A DNA stretch of 26,519 bases from LMEP-6097 sp049314535 (lineage in GTDB: Bacteria; Cyanobacteriota; Vampirovibrionia; LMEP-6097): assembly GCA_049314535.1 (NCBI GenBank), contig JBMOEX010000019.1:1-26519 (forward strand), read 5' to 3'. Position numbers and translations under genes: made by a program. Numbering within the stretch: the stretch's first letter is position 1; each line of letters opens with the position of its first letter. The notes under the pieces are model-generated. The model searched no databases, was not told the DNA's origin, and was given only the letters and a program-made list of their open reading frames with translations. Positions 1-8,620 of this stretch are shown one piece after another.

Positions 1-19
1 ATGGTTTTTCCAGATTGCT

Positions 20-3000
20 ATTAAAATCATTAAAACCCCGCATGGGGACGGAAACATACTAAGGTATGGTTAAGCTGTCAAGAGTTTTTTAAATTAAAAT
101 CATTAAAACCCCGCATGGGGACGGAAACTCAAATTCTTTTTTAGTCATAATCTTTAATCCTTTATTTATTAAAATCATTAAAACCCCGCATGGGGACGGA
201 AACTGGTTAATGGTTTTAATTTATTAAAAATTGAAGAATTAAAATCATTAAAACCCCGCATGGGGACGGAAACAGGTATTACATATTCTTTGCCATCAAG
301 ACTGAATAAAATTAAAATCATTAAAACCCCGCATGGGGACGGAAACTAATGCAGATGATCTTCGATAATTGCTATATCCTTATTAAAATCATTAAAACCC
401 CGCATGGGGACGGAAACCGATTCTAAATTCTTCGCTTTTATTTTTTTTTGCTTGAAATTAAAATCATTAAAACCCCGCATGGGGACGGAAACAGGTATGT
501 TCTATTCTCTGAATATATTTTTCTTTTCATTAAAATCATTAAAACCCCGCATGGGGACGGAAACCAGTAAATCGTAAGTTTTACTTTGCACTGAATAGAT
601 TAAAATCATTAAAACCCCGCATGGGGACGGAAACTTCTCTAATCCTTCTTGCTTTCTTAAAAACTTCATTAATATTAAAATCATTAAAACCCCGCATGGG
701 GACGGAAACTACTCTGTATTAAATCTTAGTTGTAGATACTCTTGATTAAAATCATTAAAACCCCGCATGGGGACGGAAACCATCATACATTCTTATTGCA
801 TAAGTGATTTTTTCTCTTATTAAAATCATTAAAACCCCGCATGGGGACGGAAACAGTCTTTTAATGTTTTACTCATAATTAAAATTCCATTAAAATCATT
901 AAAACCCCGCATGGGGACGGAAACAAATACCAGTGCCGTAAAAGCCAATGTCTAAAAGGATTAAAATCATTAAAACCCCGCATGGGGACGGAAACTTTTA
1001 GGCTCTTTAATTTTAAGAGCCGTTATTTATTAAAATCATTAAAACCCCGCATGGGGACGGAAACTTATCTATGTATTTACTTATTACCGTTTGCACTCCC
1101 TATTAAAATCATTAAAACCCCGCATGGGGACGGAAACCGATTAAATTTTTGATATTGTACATTTTGTTCTCTTATTAAAATCATTAAAACCCCGCATGGG
1201 GACGGAAACTTTTATTAACTTTATTTAATATTAAGCTCTTTTATTATTAAAATCATTAAAACCCCGCATGGGGACGGAAACTAGCTTTCCTTGCTTTTCT
1301 AACTTAGCAAATTTATTATTAAAATCATTAAAACCCCGCATGGGGACGGAAACCATATGCTTGTGAGATATGCTAGTAGCGGCTAGCTATTAAAATCATT
1401 AAAACCCCGCATGGGGACGGAAACCTTATATATGAGAATGTATCGGTCTAACCTAATATCGATTAAAATCATTAAAACCCCGCATGGGGACGGAAACCCG
1501 CATTAGCTGGTCTAGTCATTAATGTAGTACCATTAAAATCATTAAAACCCCGCATGGGGACGGAAACCTCATTATTCCTATTCCTTTATTTCGTAAGCAA
1601 CTATTAAAATCATTAAAACCCCGCATGGGGACGGAAACATCTAAGCTGTCATGCTTTACCGAATATGCTATGTATTAAAATCATTAAAACCCCGCATGGG
1701 GACGGAAACTATTTGCCCGACTGTTAGATCTGGGAACGCTAGCTGGATTAAAATCATTAAAACCCCGCATGGGGACGGAAACTGAAGTAAAAACTTTCTT
1801 TACTAGTTGATGATATTATATTAAAATCATTAAAACCCCGCATGGGGACGGAAACTAGCTCCAGGCTTAGTTATCCAAGTATCCTGAAATATTAAAATCA
1901 TTAAAACCCCGCATGGGGACGGAAACCCAATACAGGTTTTTAAAAGCCTGCTCTTTTTCGATTAAAATCATTAAAACCCCGCATGGGGACGGAAACTCAC
2001 TAGGTTTATTAATTTTGCACTTTCTAACAACTCCATTAAAATCATTAAAACCCCGCATGGGGACGGAAACTTTCCTTTCACTTCCTCTAACTTGAACATA
2101 CTATGCATTAAAATCATTAAAACCCCGCATGGGGACGGAAACTATCCGTATCCGTATCAGTATTTATTTTTTGCATATATTAAAATCATTAAAACCCCGC
2201 ATGGGGACGGAAACTATTTTTTAAAGCCATTAAAGGCTCTTCTCTGATTAAAATCATTAAAACCCCGCATGGGGACGGAAACTCATATTAATTATTTCCT
2301 TTCTCGTAAAAAGCTTGCACTATTAAAATCATTAAAACCCCGCATGGGGACGGAAACAAACTGCCTATCGAATCTATTTTATTAGTTCTGAGAGTATTAA
2401 AATCATTAAAACCCCGCATGGGGACGGAAACAATTATTGTTGTTGTATTTTCCATTTTGTTTTTTCATTAAAATCATTAAAACCCCGCATGGGGACGGAA
2501 ACTCTTTAAAATTTTCTAAAATTAAAGCTGTGTTATATTAAAATCATTAAAACCCCGCATGGGGACGGAAACTTTCTTGCTCTTCTGCTGTTACCTCTTC
2601 TGGATACATATTAAAATCATTAAAACCCCGCATGGGGACGGAAACATCCCCAACCTTCTAGCTTAGGATAAAATCTAATATATTAAAATCATTAAAACCC
2701 CGCATGGGGACGGAAACATTTTTCTGCTGTAGCCTAAATCTAAACTGCTATGTTTATTAAAATCATTAAAACCCCGCATGGGGACGGAAACTTACCACTC
2801 TGTAACCATACTTCACAGTCACGCATATTAAAATCATTAAAACCCCGCATGGGGACGGAAACAAGCTAAACTCTTTTGATTCAAGAAATTTCTTTTTAGA
2901 TTAAAATCATTAAAACCCCGCATGGGGACGGAAACCATAGCTTTTTTGACTATGTTTAATCCCTTGGTGTATTAAAATCATTAAAACCCCGCATGGGGAC

Positions 3001-5421
3001 GGAAACCAGTTGTGTATTAACTCATTACCTTGAAAGTGTATATATTAAAATCATTAAAACCCCGCATGGGGACGGAAACTGCTGAAAGTCTTAGTGTGTA
3101 CCCAACTACCAAGATAATTAAAATCATTAAAACCCCGCATGGGGACGGAAACTCTGAAAAAACTAGAGTATTATCATCAAAATAAATAATTAAAATCATT
3201 AAAACCCCGCATGGGGACGGAAACTAAAGCCGTAACATACAAATAAAGAAGTAACTCCACATTAAAATCATTAAAACCCCGCATGGGGACGGAAACTCTA
3301 CATTTTTTAGTTTTTTATATATCGTTACCATAATATTAAAATCATTAAAACCCCGCATGGGGACGGAAACCCTCCTCTCCACGCTTAATTTCACTTGCTC
3401 AACAATTAAAATCATTAAAACCCCGCATGGGGACGGAAACTTAATTTAGTTGCTGATAATGCTACGAATTCTGTTAAATTAAAATCATTAAAACCCCGCA
3501 TGGGGACGGAAACCCCTAGATCAGGGTGATTCTCTTTTACTAATTTGAATTAAAATCATTAAAACCCCGCATGGGGACGGAAACTCATAATCCCCGATTA
3601 TATTACCAAGGTAGAAAGTTATTAAAATCATTAAAACCCCGCATGGGGACGGAAACTATTTATTATTCTCAACTAATTCACGGATTTTCAAATTAAAATC
3701 ATTAAAACCCCGCATGGGGACGGAAACTAGTAAACTGTCTAATATCTTTATTTCTTCATAATCATTAAAACCCCGCATGGGGACGGAAACTTTCTAAAGG
3801 TTTTTCGATACCTAAACCGAAATATATTAAAATCATTAAAACCCCGCATGGGGACGGAAACATAGTAACTTTGTCCGATAATAGGTTTTCCAAATCATTA
3901 AAATCATTAAAACCCCGCATGGGGACGGAAACTCTTCTATATTCTGCTTCTGCGTATCTTTGATTATTAAAATCATTAAAACCCCGCATGGGGACGGAAA
4001 CTCTCACTTGGCGATTCAATAAAAACAATTTCATCGGATTAAAATCATTAAAACCCCGCATGGGGACGGAAACTCATTGTTTCTTTTTCCTTTTTGTTTT
4101 ATTAGATAATTAAAATCATTAAAACCCCGCATGGGGACGGAAACTCTAAGCTGTTTAGTTTCTTTAGATTCAAAGGTATTGATTAAAATCATTAAAACCC
4201 CGCATGGGGACGGAAACTATTATTTCTATCTAATATCTTTTTAAGTGTTTCCATATTAAAATCATTAAAACCCCGCATGGGGACGGAAACAAAATATTTC
4301 TTTTATTAACTTTATTTAATCTATAATTAAAATCATTAAAACCCCGCATGGGGACGGAAACTTAGATCTTTTATGAGAGATCCTAAGTAATTGCATTATT
4401 AAAATCATTAAAACCCCGCATGGGGACGGAAACTAGTGAGTAATACACTTTTAAATCAGGGCCAAATCGATTAAAATCATTAAAACCCCGCATGGGGACG
4501 GAAACTGAAACGTATCCAGCTTTATTTAAAATTTTATTGATTAAAATCATTAAAACCCCGCATGGGGACGGAAACTCGCATAGTATTCATAATCATCAGC
4601 TGACAGATTATTAAAATCATTAAAACCCCGCATGGGGACGGAAACAGGAGATTATTATATTTTTTATCTAGTGCTTTTAAATTAAAATCATTAAAACCCC
4701 GCATGGGGACGGAAACTCATTTAAAAATCGTATTAGCTTATCAGCTCGATGATTAAAATCATTAAAACCCCGCATGGGGACGGAAACTTCAATTATCCAA
4801 GCCCATAACTCATTGAAAGTTGTATTAAAATCATTAAAACCCCGCATGGGGACGGAAACCTTATTATTCTTTTTGCTTTAGTTAATTCTTTATCTATTAA
4901 AATCATTAAAACCCCGCATGGGGACGGAAACTTGATATCGTAGAATCCCATACTGCTCTTAATTATTATTAAAATCATTAAAACCCCGCATGGGGACGGA
5001 AACTTAATTTTTGCTGAGATTTAATTGCTTTTTTAATTATTAAAATCATTAAAACCCCGCATGGGGACGGAAACCCGCTCAGGTCTTTTGGTTTACTAAT
5101 TTTTGCAAGTATTAAAATCATTAAAACCCCGCATGGGGACGGAAACATTATTATCTACCCAATCAGCTAAGGCCTTCTCTATTAAAATCATTAAAACCCC
5201 GCATGGGGACGGAAACAGGAGCTAATCAAGAAATATAAGACAAAAACACTAATTGAAATCATTAAAACCCCGCATGGGGACGGAAAGTTTTTTTATCGAA
5301 TTCTTGTAGATTTTCTGCTAACATTAAAATCATTAAAACCCCGCATGGGGACGGAAACTTAGATTCCTCGTAAGTTCAATTAAGTTCAATCATCATTAAA
5401 ACCCCGTATGGGGACGGAAAC
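20..5421 (+). CRISPR. Long CRISPR array, 76 repeat units (leader end outside window)
   Basis: A 36-bp direct repeat recurs every 69-75 bp. It starts ATTAAAATC, carries a perfect CCCC-GCAT-GGGG hairpin and ends in the 8-nt tail ACGGAAAC. By hand I count 76 units with 75 intervening spacers of about 32-39 nt, nearly all repeats being identical. The 8 nt after the hairpin match the crRNA 5' handle left by Cas6-type cleavage at the stem base in type I and III systems, so I infer transcription on the plus strand. Repeats near the right end are degenerate (unit at 5252 begins ATTGAAATC and ends GAAAG; the last full unit has GTAT in the loop and a damaged 5' end), which marks the leader-distal side. 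Bases 1-19 look like part of another spacer, so the array continues to the left. No cas gene lies in the window. The repeat does not settle the subtype; type III or I-B/I-D-like is plausible. Confidence 0.98.
3761..3790 (+). repeat. 5'-truncated CRISPR repeat inside the array
   Basis: This internal unit keeps the last 30-31 bases of the repeat (from AATCATT through the GAAAC tail) but lacks the first 5-6 bases (ATTAA). The distance from the preceding unit start is correspondingly short, about 63 instead of about 72. The hairpin and the handle-generating end are intact, so crRNA processing should still work here. Confidence 0.85.
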
Positions 5422-5457
5422 TCCTTTAAACCATTTCGACCCAACATTACAATATTT

Positions 5458-5474
5458 ATTAAAATCATTAAAAC
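5458..5474 (+). repeat. Terminal CRISPR repeat stub (first 17 bases only)
   Basis: After the last recognisable unit (ending 5421) there is a 36-nt spacer-sized stretch. The first 17 bases of the repeat (ATTAAAATC through AAAAC) then appear, and after them the sequence diverges and lacks the hairpin and tail. This is an eroded leader-distal repeat and marks the true right edge of the array. Confidence 0.75.
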
Positions 5475-5542
5475 TAAAAATAATCCTGAGGAAAAATGAC
5501 CCCCTGCTTTTTCAAATAAATTTTGCGAAGCTATTCTATATC

Positions 5543-5776
5543 ATGAGGCTTAATCAAGAATCATTAAAGTACCGGGCTGAGATACTAAAATATTTAGGCA
5601 TTGTACTCTGTGTACCAGTAGGTACGAGCATTCTATTCTTATTAACTAATATAAATTATATTTTCCCATTCAGGCTTTTTACCATAAGTTTACCTTTAGC
5701 TTTATTAGGCGTACAATGTATCTATCGTGGTATGCATATACTTGATAAATATTGGTTAGAAATTAAGGATTTATAA
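5543..5776 (+). CDS. Small two-helix membrane protein, function unknown
   Basis: From the ATG at 5543 this encodes 77 residues. The frame is open further upstream into the last CRISPR repeat (5408), but a start there would be inside repeat sequence, so I prefer the internal ATG. A charged N-terminus (MRLNQESLKYRAEILKY) is followed by two hydrophobic segments, roughly residues 18-35 and 40-60, and a short polar tail ending EIKDL, consistent with a helical hairpin in the membrane. It ends two bases before the next small gene, suggesting cotranscription. I recognise no family. The sequence around its start resembles that upstream of the second 54-residue gene (near 5957-5985), so the region may have grown by local duplication. 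Confidence 0.55.
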   Translation: MRLNQESLKYRAEILKYLGIVLCVPVGTSILFLLTNINYIFPFRLFTISLPLALLGVQCIYRGMHILDKYWLEIKDL

Positions 5777-5778
5777 AT

Positions 5779-5943
5779 ATGGTCTTAGATAACGAATTAA
5801 AACATGGCTTAATTGCTTTAGGTTCTTCTTTATTTTTTGTTTTTATATTCTTCTATATTCCATATTTAGAAAAGAAAAAAGCTGGCAGACTAGATCCTAA
5901 GCAATCCTTTCTTCAAAATTTATGGGATGCAGTTTTACCTTAG
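5779..5943 (+). CDS. 54-residue single-pass membrane protein, tandem copy 1
   Basis: This short gene runs from ATG at 5779 to TAG, with an AAGGA ribosome-binding site about 9 bases upstream and only 2 bases after the previous stop. The product has a polar N-terminus, one strongly hydrophobic helix (about residues 11-26), then FYIPYLEKKKAGRLDP and a conserved tail ending NLWDAVLP. The second copy downstream has exactly the same length and the same YIPYL-KKKAGRL core, which strongly supports both as real coding genes. The size and single-helix layout recall small accessory subunits of membrane complexes such as CcoQ or CydX types, but I see no signature that would justify such a name. Confidence 0.75.
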   Translation: MVLDNELKHGLIALGSSLFFVFIFFYIPYLEKKKAGRLDPKQSFLQNLWDAVLP

Positions 5944-5997
5944 CAAAACTCTTGGAGCTTAATTAAGAATCACTAAAATTAAAGGATTAAAATAAAT

Positions 5998-6162
5998 ATG
6001 GAACTTCTTCACGAACTCACTCAATCTTTAATAGTGCTGAGCTGCTTATTATTATTCACCTTCACTGTTTTCTACATCCCTTACCTAGATAAGAAGAAGG
6101 CTGGCAGATTAAATCCCAAAGATTCTTTTCTAAAAAATTTATGGAATGCAATTTTGCCTTAG
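5998..6162 (+). CDS. 54-residue single-pass membrane protein, tandem copy 2
   Basis: A paralogue of the gene ending at 5943. It has the same length, a hydrophobic helix at about residues 8-24, then FYIPYLDKKKAGRLNP and the tail NLWNAILP. Most differences between the copies are conservative (E/D, D/N, V/I), which is the pattern of purifying selection on protein sequence. An AAGGA site lies about 12 bases before the ATG. The bases after the stop (GCAAAACTCTT..AGCTTAATTA) also match those after copy 1, so the duplicated unit includes 3' flanking DNA. Function unknown; probably a small subunit of a membrane complex. Confidence 0.75.
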   Translation: MELLHELTQSLIVLSCLLLFTFTVFYIPYLDKKKAGRLNPKDSFLKNLWNAILP

Positions 6163-6181
6163 CAAAACTCTTAAAGCTTAA

Positions 6182-6859
6182 TTACACCCCTAAATCAACC
6201 AAATTCTCTAAACATACTAACTCTAAAGTAAGCTCATAATCAGAGTCTTTCCCAGTAAACTCTATCTTTCTCTTTTCTAATGAAGATACTTTTAGAGAGT
6301 CTCTATTTAAAGTCAGTAAAACTGAACCGAGATCATCATCTTTCAAAGACTGCTTACCAATTAGCTTTAAAGCACCTAATAAAAGTTTACCCACTTCTAA
6401 ACTCAGCTTAGTCGCAGAGAAAGACAGAGCTGTATTTTTTATAAGGCTCGGAGCCTTAAGCTTAATCTGAGACCAAGCATTAGCCCATTCTTTAGTTTCA
6501 GAAAGAATTAAAGGCCATGTATTATTTTCAAGCTGTTGTTTTAAAAAACCATATAACTGTCCGTTATCTTTTTCATAAAGAGAAATTAAAATATTAATTT
6601 CAGGCACACTATCATTAAGCTCTAGAATCATCTCCTTATCTAGATTCCAGATTGAGCCATTAGTTACTTGGCTTTGTGGCTCTGATAAATAATATTGGGT
6701 AACAATTCCAGACTCAGTAAAAGGCATCACCAAAAGATAAGGTTCATCAAAGCCTTTTCCACCAGTAGCGAGATTACAGTTTAGAGTTTTAATTTTAAGT
6801 GAAAATTTACCTGAAAGCTTGTCCTGATTCAAATTCATAATTAAGTGTGATTTTAGCAC
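6182..6859 (-). CDS. Hypothetical protein, 225 residues
   Basis: This minus-strand gene converges on the tandem small membrane genes. The product is soluble-looking: no signal peptide, no long hydrophobic segment, and alternating short hydrophobic and polar stretches suggesting beta structure in the first 100 residues (for example KFSLKIKTLNC, PYLLVMPFTE, INILISLYEKD). A more helical middle follows (about 130-170) and then another beta-like end. The early pattern is reminiscent of a C2-like beta sandwich, but that is a guess from hydrophobicity alone. The start may be the ATG at 6859 or a second one 7 codons later (6838). I do not recognise the family. It is divergently oriented to the DNA methylase gene across about 77 bases. 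Confidence 0.7.
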   Translation of the reverse strand: MLKSHLIMNLNQDKLSGKFSLKIKTLNCNLATGGKGFDEPYLLVMPFTESGIVTQYYLSEPQSQVTNGSIWNLDKEMILELNDSVPEINILISLYEKDNGQLYGFLKQQLENNTWPLILSETKEWANAWSQIKLKAPSLIKNTALSFSATKLSLEVGKLLLGALKLIGKQSLKDDDLGSVLLTLNRDSLKVSSLEKRKIEFTGKDSDYELTLELVCLENLVDLGV

Positions 6860-6882
6860 TGCAAAAAAATAATCTTGAGAAA

Positions 6883-6910
6883 AAATGCAGTTTTACCTTA
6901 AGTAAGCTTG
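6883..6910 (+). pseudogene. Possible remnant 3' end of a third small membrane gene copy
   Basis: Fifteen bases (TGCAGTTTTACCTTA) are identical to the 3' end of tandem copy 1, where they encode the AVLP tail. They are followed by a diverged version of its trailing AGCTTG-like flank. No upstream coding part remains. This fits a leftover end of a further duplicate interrupted by the minus-strand gene, but the match is short. Confidence 0.3.
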
Positions 6911-6936
6911 AGCTTTTTCATGTATGATTTTAATTC

Positions 6937-7782
6937 ATGATTAAATCCCCACTCCGCTATCCTGGCGGCAAGTCTAAAGCGATAAAAAAATTATCTGAGT
7001 TCACCGATATAGCTTTTAAAGAGTATCGTGAACCCTTTGTCGGGGGCGGTTCTTTATTTATATATCTAAAGCAGTGCTTTCCAGATAGACAATTCTGGAT
7101 TAATGATTTAAACACTGATGTATACAGCTTTTGGAAAGCTGCTCAAGAAAACTTATCTGGAATGCTCAAACTTATTAAAAAATTCAAAAAAGAGAAAGAC
7201 GGGAAAGCTCTCTATCAGAAGCTTCTAGCAATGAATCTAGGCGAGCTTAGCCTTATAGAACGTGGAGCAAGGTTTTTCGTCTTAAATCGTATAACCTTTT
7301 CAGGCACTACTGAAAGTGGCGGCTTTTCAGAAAGAGCCTTTCAAGGACGCTTCACTGATTCATCTATAGATAGAGTCGCAGCTTTAAGCGAGATTCTAGA
7401 TAAAAATGTAAAAATCACTAATTTAGATTACAGTGAATTGTTGCATGTACATGAGGATCATGAGGCGGGCAAAAACGCAGAAATTGAAGTTCAGCAACAG
7501 TGCCATGTTTTAATTTATTTAGACCCGCCATACTACTCAGCCACTCACTCTCGGCTCTATGGCAAAAAAGGGAATTTACACTCTGGCTTTGATCATCAAC
7601 GCTTCAGCGAAGAAATAAAGGCTTGCAAGATGAACTGGTTTATTAGTTATGATAATTCTAAGTTCGTGCGTGAATTATTTAGCTTTGCTAAACAACACGC
7701 TTGGCAATTACAATACGGAATGAACAACTCAAATAAAGATTCTTGCCTTATGGGGGAAGAGCTTATAGTTAGTGGGTTTTAA
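6937..7782 (+). CDS. dam: D12-class DNA adenine N6-methyltransferase with in-frame repeat insert
   Basis: The product transfers a methyl group from S-adenosylmethionine to adenine in DNA. Seen in the sequence: RYPGGK at residues 7-12, the SAM-binding motif I EPFVGGGSLF at about 32-41, and the catalytic DPPYY motif at D196, in the order typical of the D12 (Dam-like) class. The 281-residue length also fits. The end (MGEELIVSGF) resembles the usual C-terminal EEL motif. Residues about 167-189 (HVHEDHEAGKNAEIEV-like) are an insert relative to the family, encoded by one copy of the dispersed palindromic repeat described separately. It ends only seven residues before the catalytic motif. No restriction enzyme gene is adjacent, so it may be an orphan methylase. 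A toxin-antitoxin pair follows. The exact recognition site is unknown. Confidence 0.9.
   Translation: MIKSPLRYPGGKSKAIKKLSEFTDIAFKEYREPFVGGGSLFIYLKQCFPDRQFWINDLNTDVYSFWKAAQENLSGMLKLIKKFKKEKDGKALYQKLLAMNLGELSLIERGARFFVLNRITFSGTTESGGFSERAFQGRFTDSSIDRVAALSEILDKNVKITNLDYSELLHVHEDHEAGKNAEIEVQQQCHVLIYLDPPYYSATHSRLYGKKGNLHSGFDHQRFSEEIKACKMNWFISYDNSKFVRELFSFAKQHAWQLQYGMNNSNKDSCLMGEELIVSGF
7437..7501 (+). repeat. Palindromic coding repeat, R module, inside dam
   Basis: This contains CATGAGGATCATGAGG and AACGCAGAAATTGAAGTT, shared with other copies in the window. It is bracketed by TGTTGC (7439-7444) and GCAACA (7494-7499), which are exact inverted repeats, extended by a wobble pair and a T-A pair. 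The 65-base unit is read in the same frame (N-A-E-I-E-V) as the copies in the antiporter, dehydrogenase and sulfotransferase. Confidence 0.8.
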
Positions 7783-7854
7783 GATCGAGAAGTGTTACAA
7801 AAACGTAGAAATTAGAATTTACAAGCAGTGCCTTTTAGTATTAGAATGTAAGTC

Positions 7855-8286
7855 ATGTCTCTAGACCTAAGCTCCTTTAAAAATGCTATTAAACAGCTAG
7901 AAGACAGCCTTGAAGTTTGTCAAATACAATCTATAAGAGAGATAGATGCTCGTGCAGAAAAACAGCTGCGAGCTGGAGCTATCCAAGCTTTTGAGTTTAC
8001 CTATGAATTAAGCTGGAAATTAATTAAAAGATATCTAGAAAACACAGAACCTAGTCCAGAGTTTGATGAGATAACCTTTAATGAATTAATTCGCAAAGGA
8101 TACGAGAAAGGTCTTTTACTCAGTAACCTAGAAATATGGAAGGCTTATCGTAAGCGTAGAGGTACCACTAGCCACACTTATGATGAGAATAAAGCAATAG
8201 ACATTTATGCACATATTCCAGATTTTTTAATCGAAGTGAAATATCTATTAAAAGAGCTTCAAAAAAGGGGCTTTGATGGAAACTAA
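7855..8286 (+). CDS. hepT: HepT-like HEPN ribonuclease toxin (HI0074 family)
   Basis: The protein has 143 residues, the usual size of the HI0074/HepT family of HEPN all-helical proteins. The diagnostic RX4HXY motif is intact: R102, H107 and Y109 in RRGTTSHTY, preceded by the family-typical LEIWKAYRK segment. In characterised systems (HepT-MntA, called type VII) this protein is an RNase toxin, and its partner neutralises it by transferring AMP to the motif tyrosine. The next gene is exactly such a nucleotidyltransferase and overlaps this gene's end, so the two are translationally coupled, toxin gene first. All catalytic residues are present, so the toxin should be functional. Cellular target unknown. 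Confidence 0.9.
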   Translation: MSLDLSSFKNAIKQLEDSLEVCQIQSIREIDARAEKQLRAGAIQAFEFTYELSWKLIKRYLENTEPSPEFDEITFNELIRKGYEKGLLLSNLEIWKAYRKRRGTTSHTYDENKAIDIYAHIPDFLIEVKYLLKELQKRGFDGN

Positions 8287-8605
8287 ACTATTTATCGAAG
8301 AAAAACATTTAGATATAGTTTATAAAATATTACAGAAGCATCTATCGAACAGAAATTTTAAAGTATATGTTTTTGGTTCAAGAGCAAATGGCGTACATCT
8401 TAAAAAAAGCTCTGATCTAGATTTAGCTTTAGAAGATCCTTCTGGAGCTTTCATTGAGACTAGATTAATTTATGATCTTAGCTTTGATTTTGAGGAATCA
8501 GATTTACCTTATGTGGTCGATATTATAGATTTAAATTCAATTAGTGAAACCTTTAGAGAAGCTATCACAAAGCAGGGTCTGCTAGCTATAGAACCTTATA
8601 TTTAG
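8276..8605 (+). CDS. mntA: MntA-like minimal nucleotidyltransferase antitoxin
   Basis: A 109-residue MNT-domain protein. The nucleotidyltransferase signature is clear: FGSRANG with GS at residues 34-35, then DLD with D47 and D49, i.e. GS-x11-DxD, one residue longer than the commonly quoted GS-x10-DxD. A later acidic stretch (YVVDIIDL) supplies the third carboxylate position expected in this fold. It overlaps the hepT end by 11 bases when started at the ATG at 8276; a TTG one codon upstream is possible but less likely. By family knowledge it adenylylates the HepT tyrosine and so disarms the toxin. Confidence 0.9.
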   Translation: METKLFIEEKHLDIVYKILQKHLSNRNFKVYVFGSRANGVHLKKSSDLDLALEDPSGAFIETRLIYDLSFDFEESDLPYVVDIIDLNSISETFREAITKQGLLAIEPYI

Positions 8606-8620
8606 ATGCATATTTATTTT

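Noticed and set aside
3153..3404. Spacer pairs sharing about 12 AT-rich bases (for example TCTAATATCTTT at 3728 and 4218)
   Set aside because: Matches of this length are expected by chance among 75 AT-rich spacers.
502..4978. Open frames of 60-98 codons within the CRISPR array, with recurring MRGFNDFN or PSPCGVLMILI peptides
   Set aside because: They are translations of the CRISPR repeat itself and do not represent genes.
5408..5542. Upstream part of the open frame starting in the last CRISPR repeat
   Set aside because: Its start codon and first residues are repeat and spacer sequence. The membrane protein more plausibly starts at the ATG at 5543.
5779..6162. Naming the 54-residue proteins CcoQ or CydX
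   Set aside because: Only size and one helix agree. No oxidase genes are nearby and no signature residues match.
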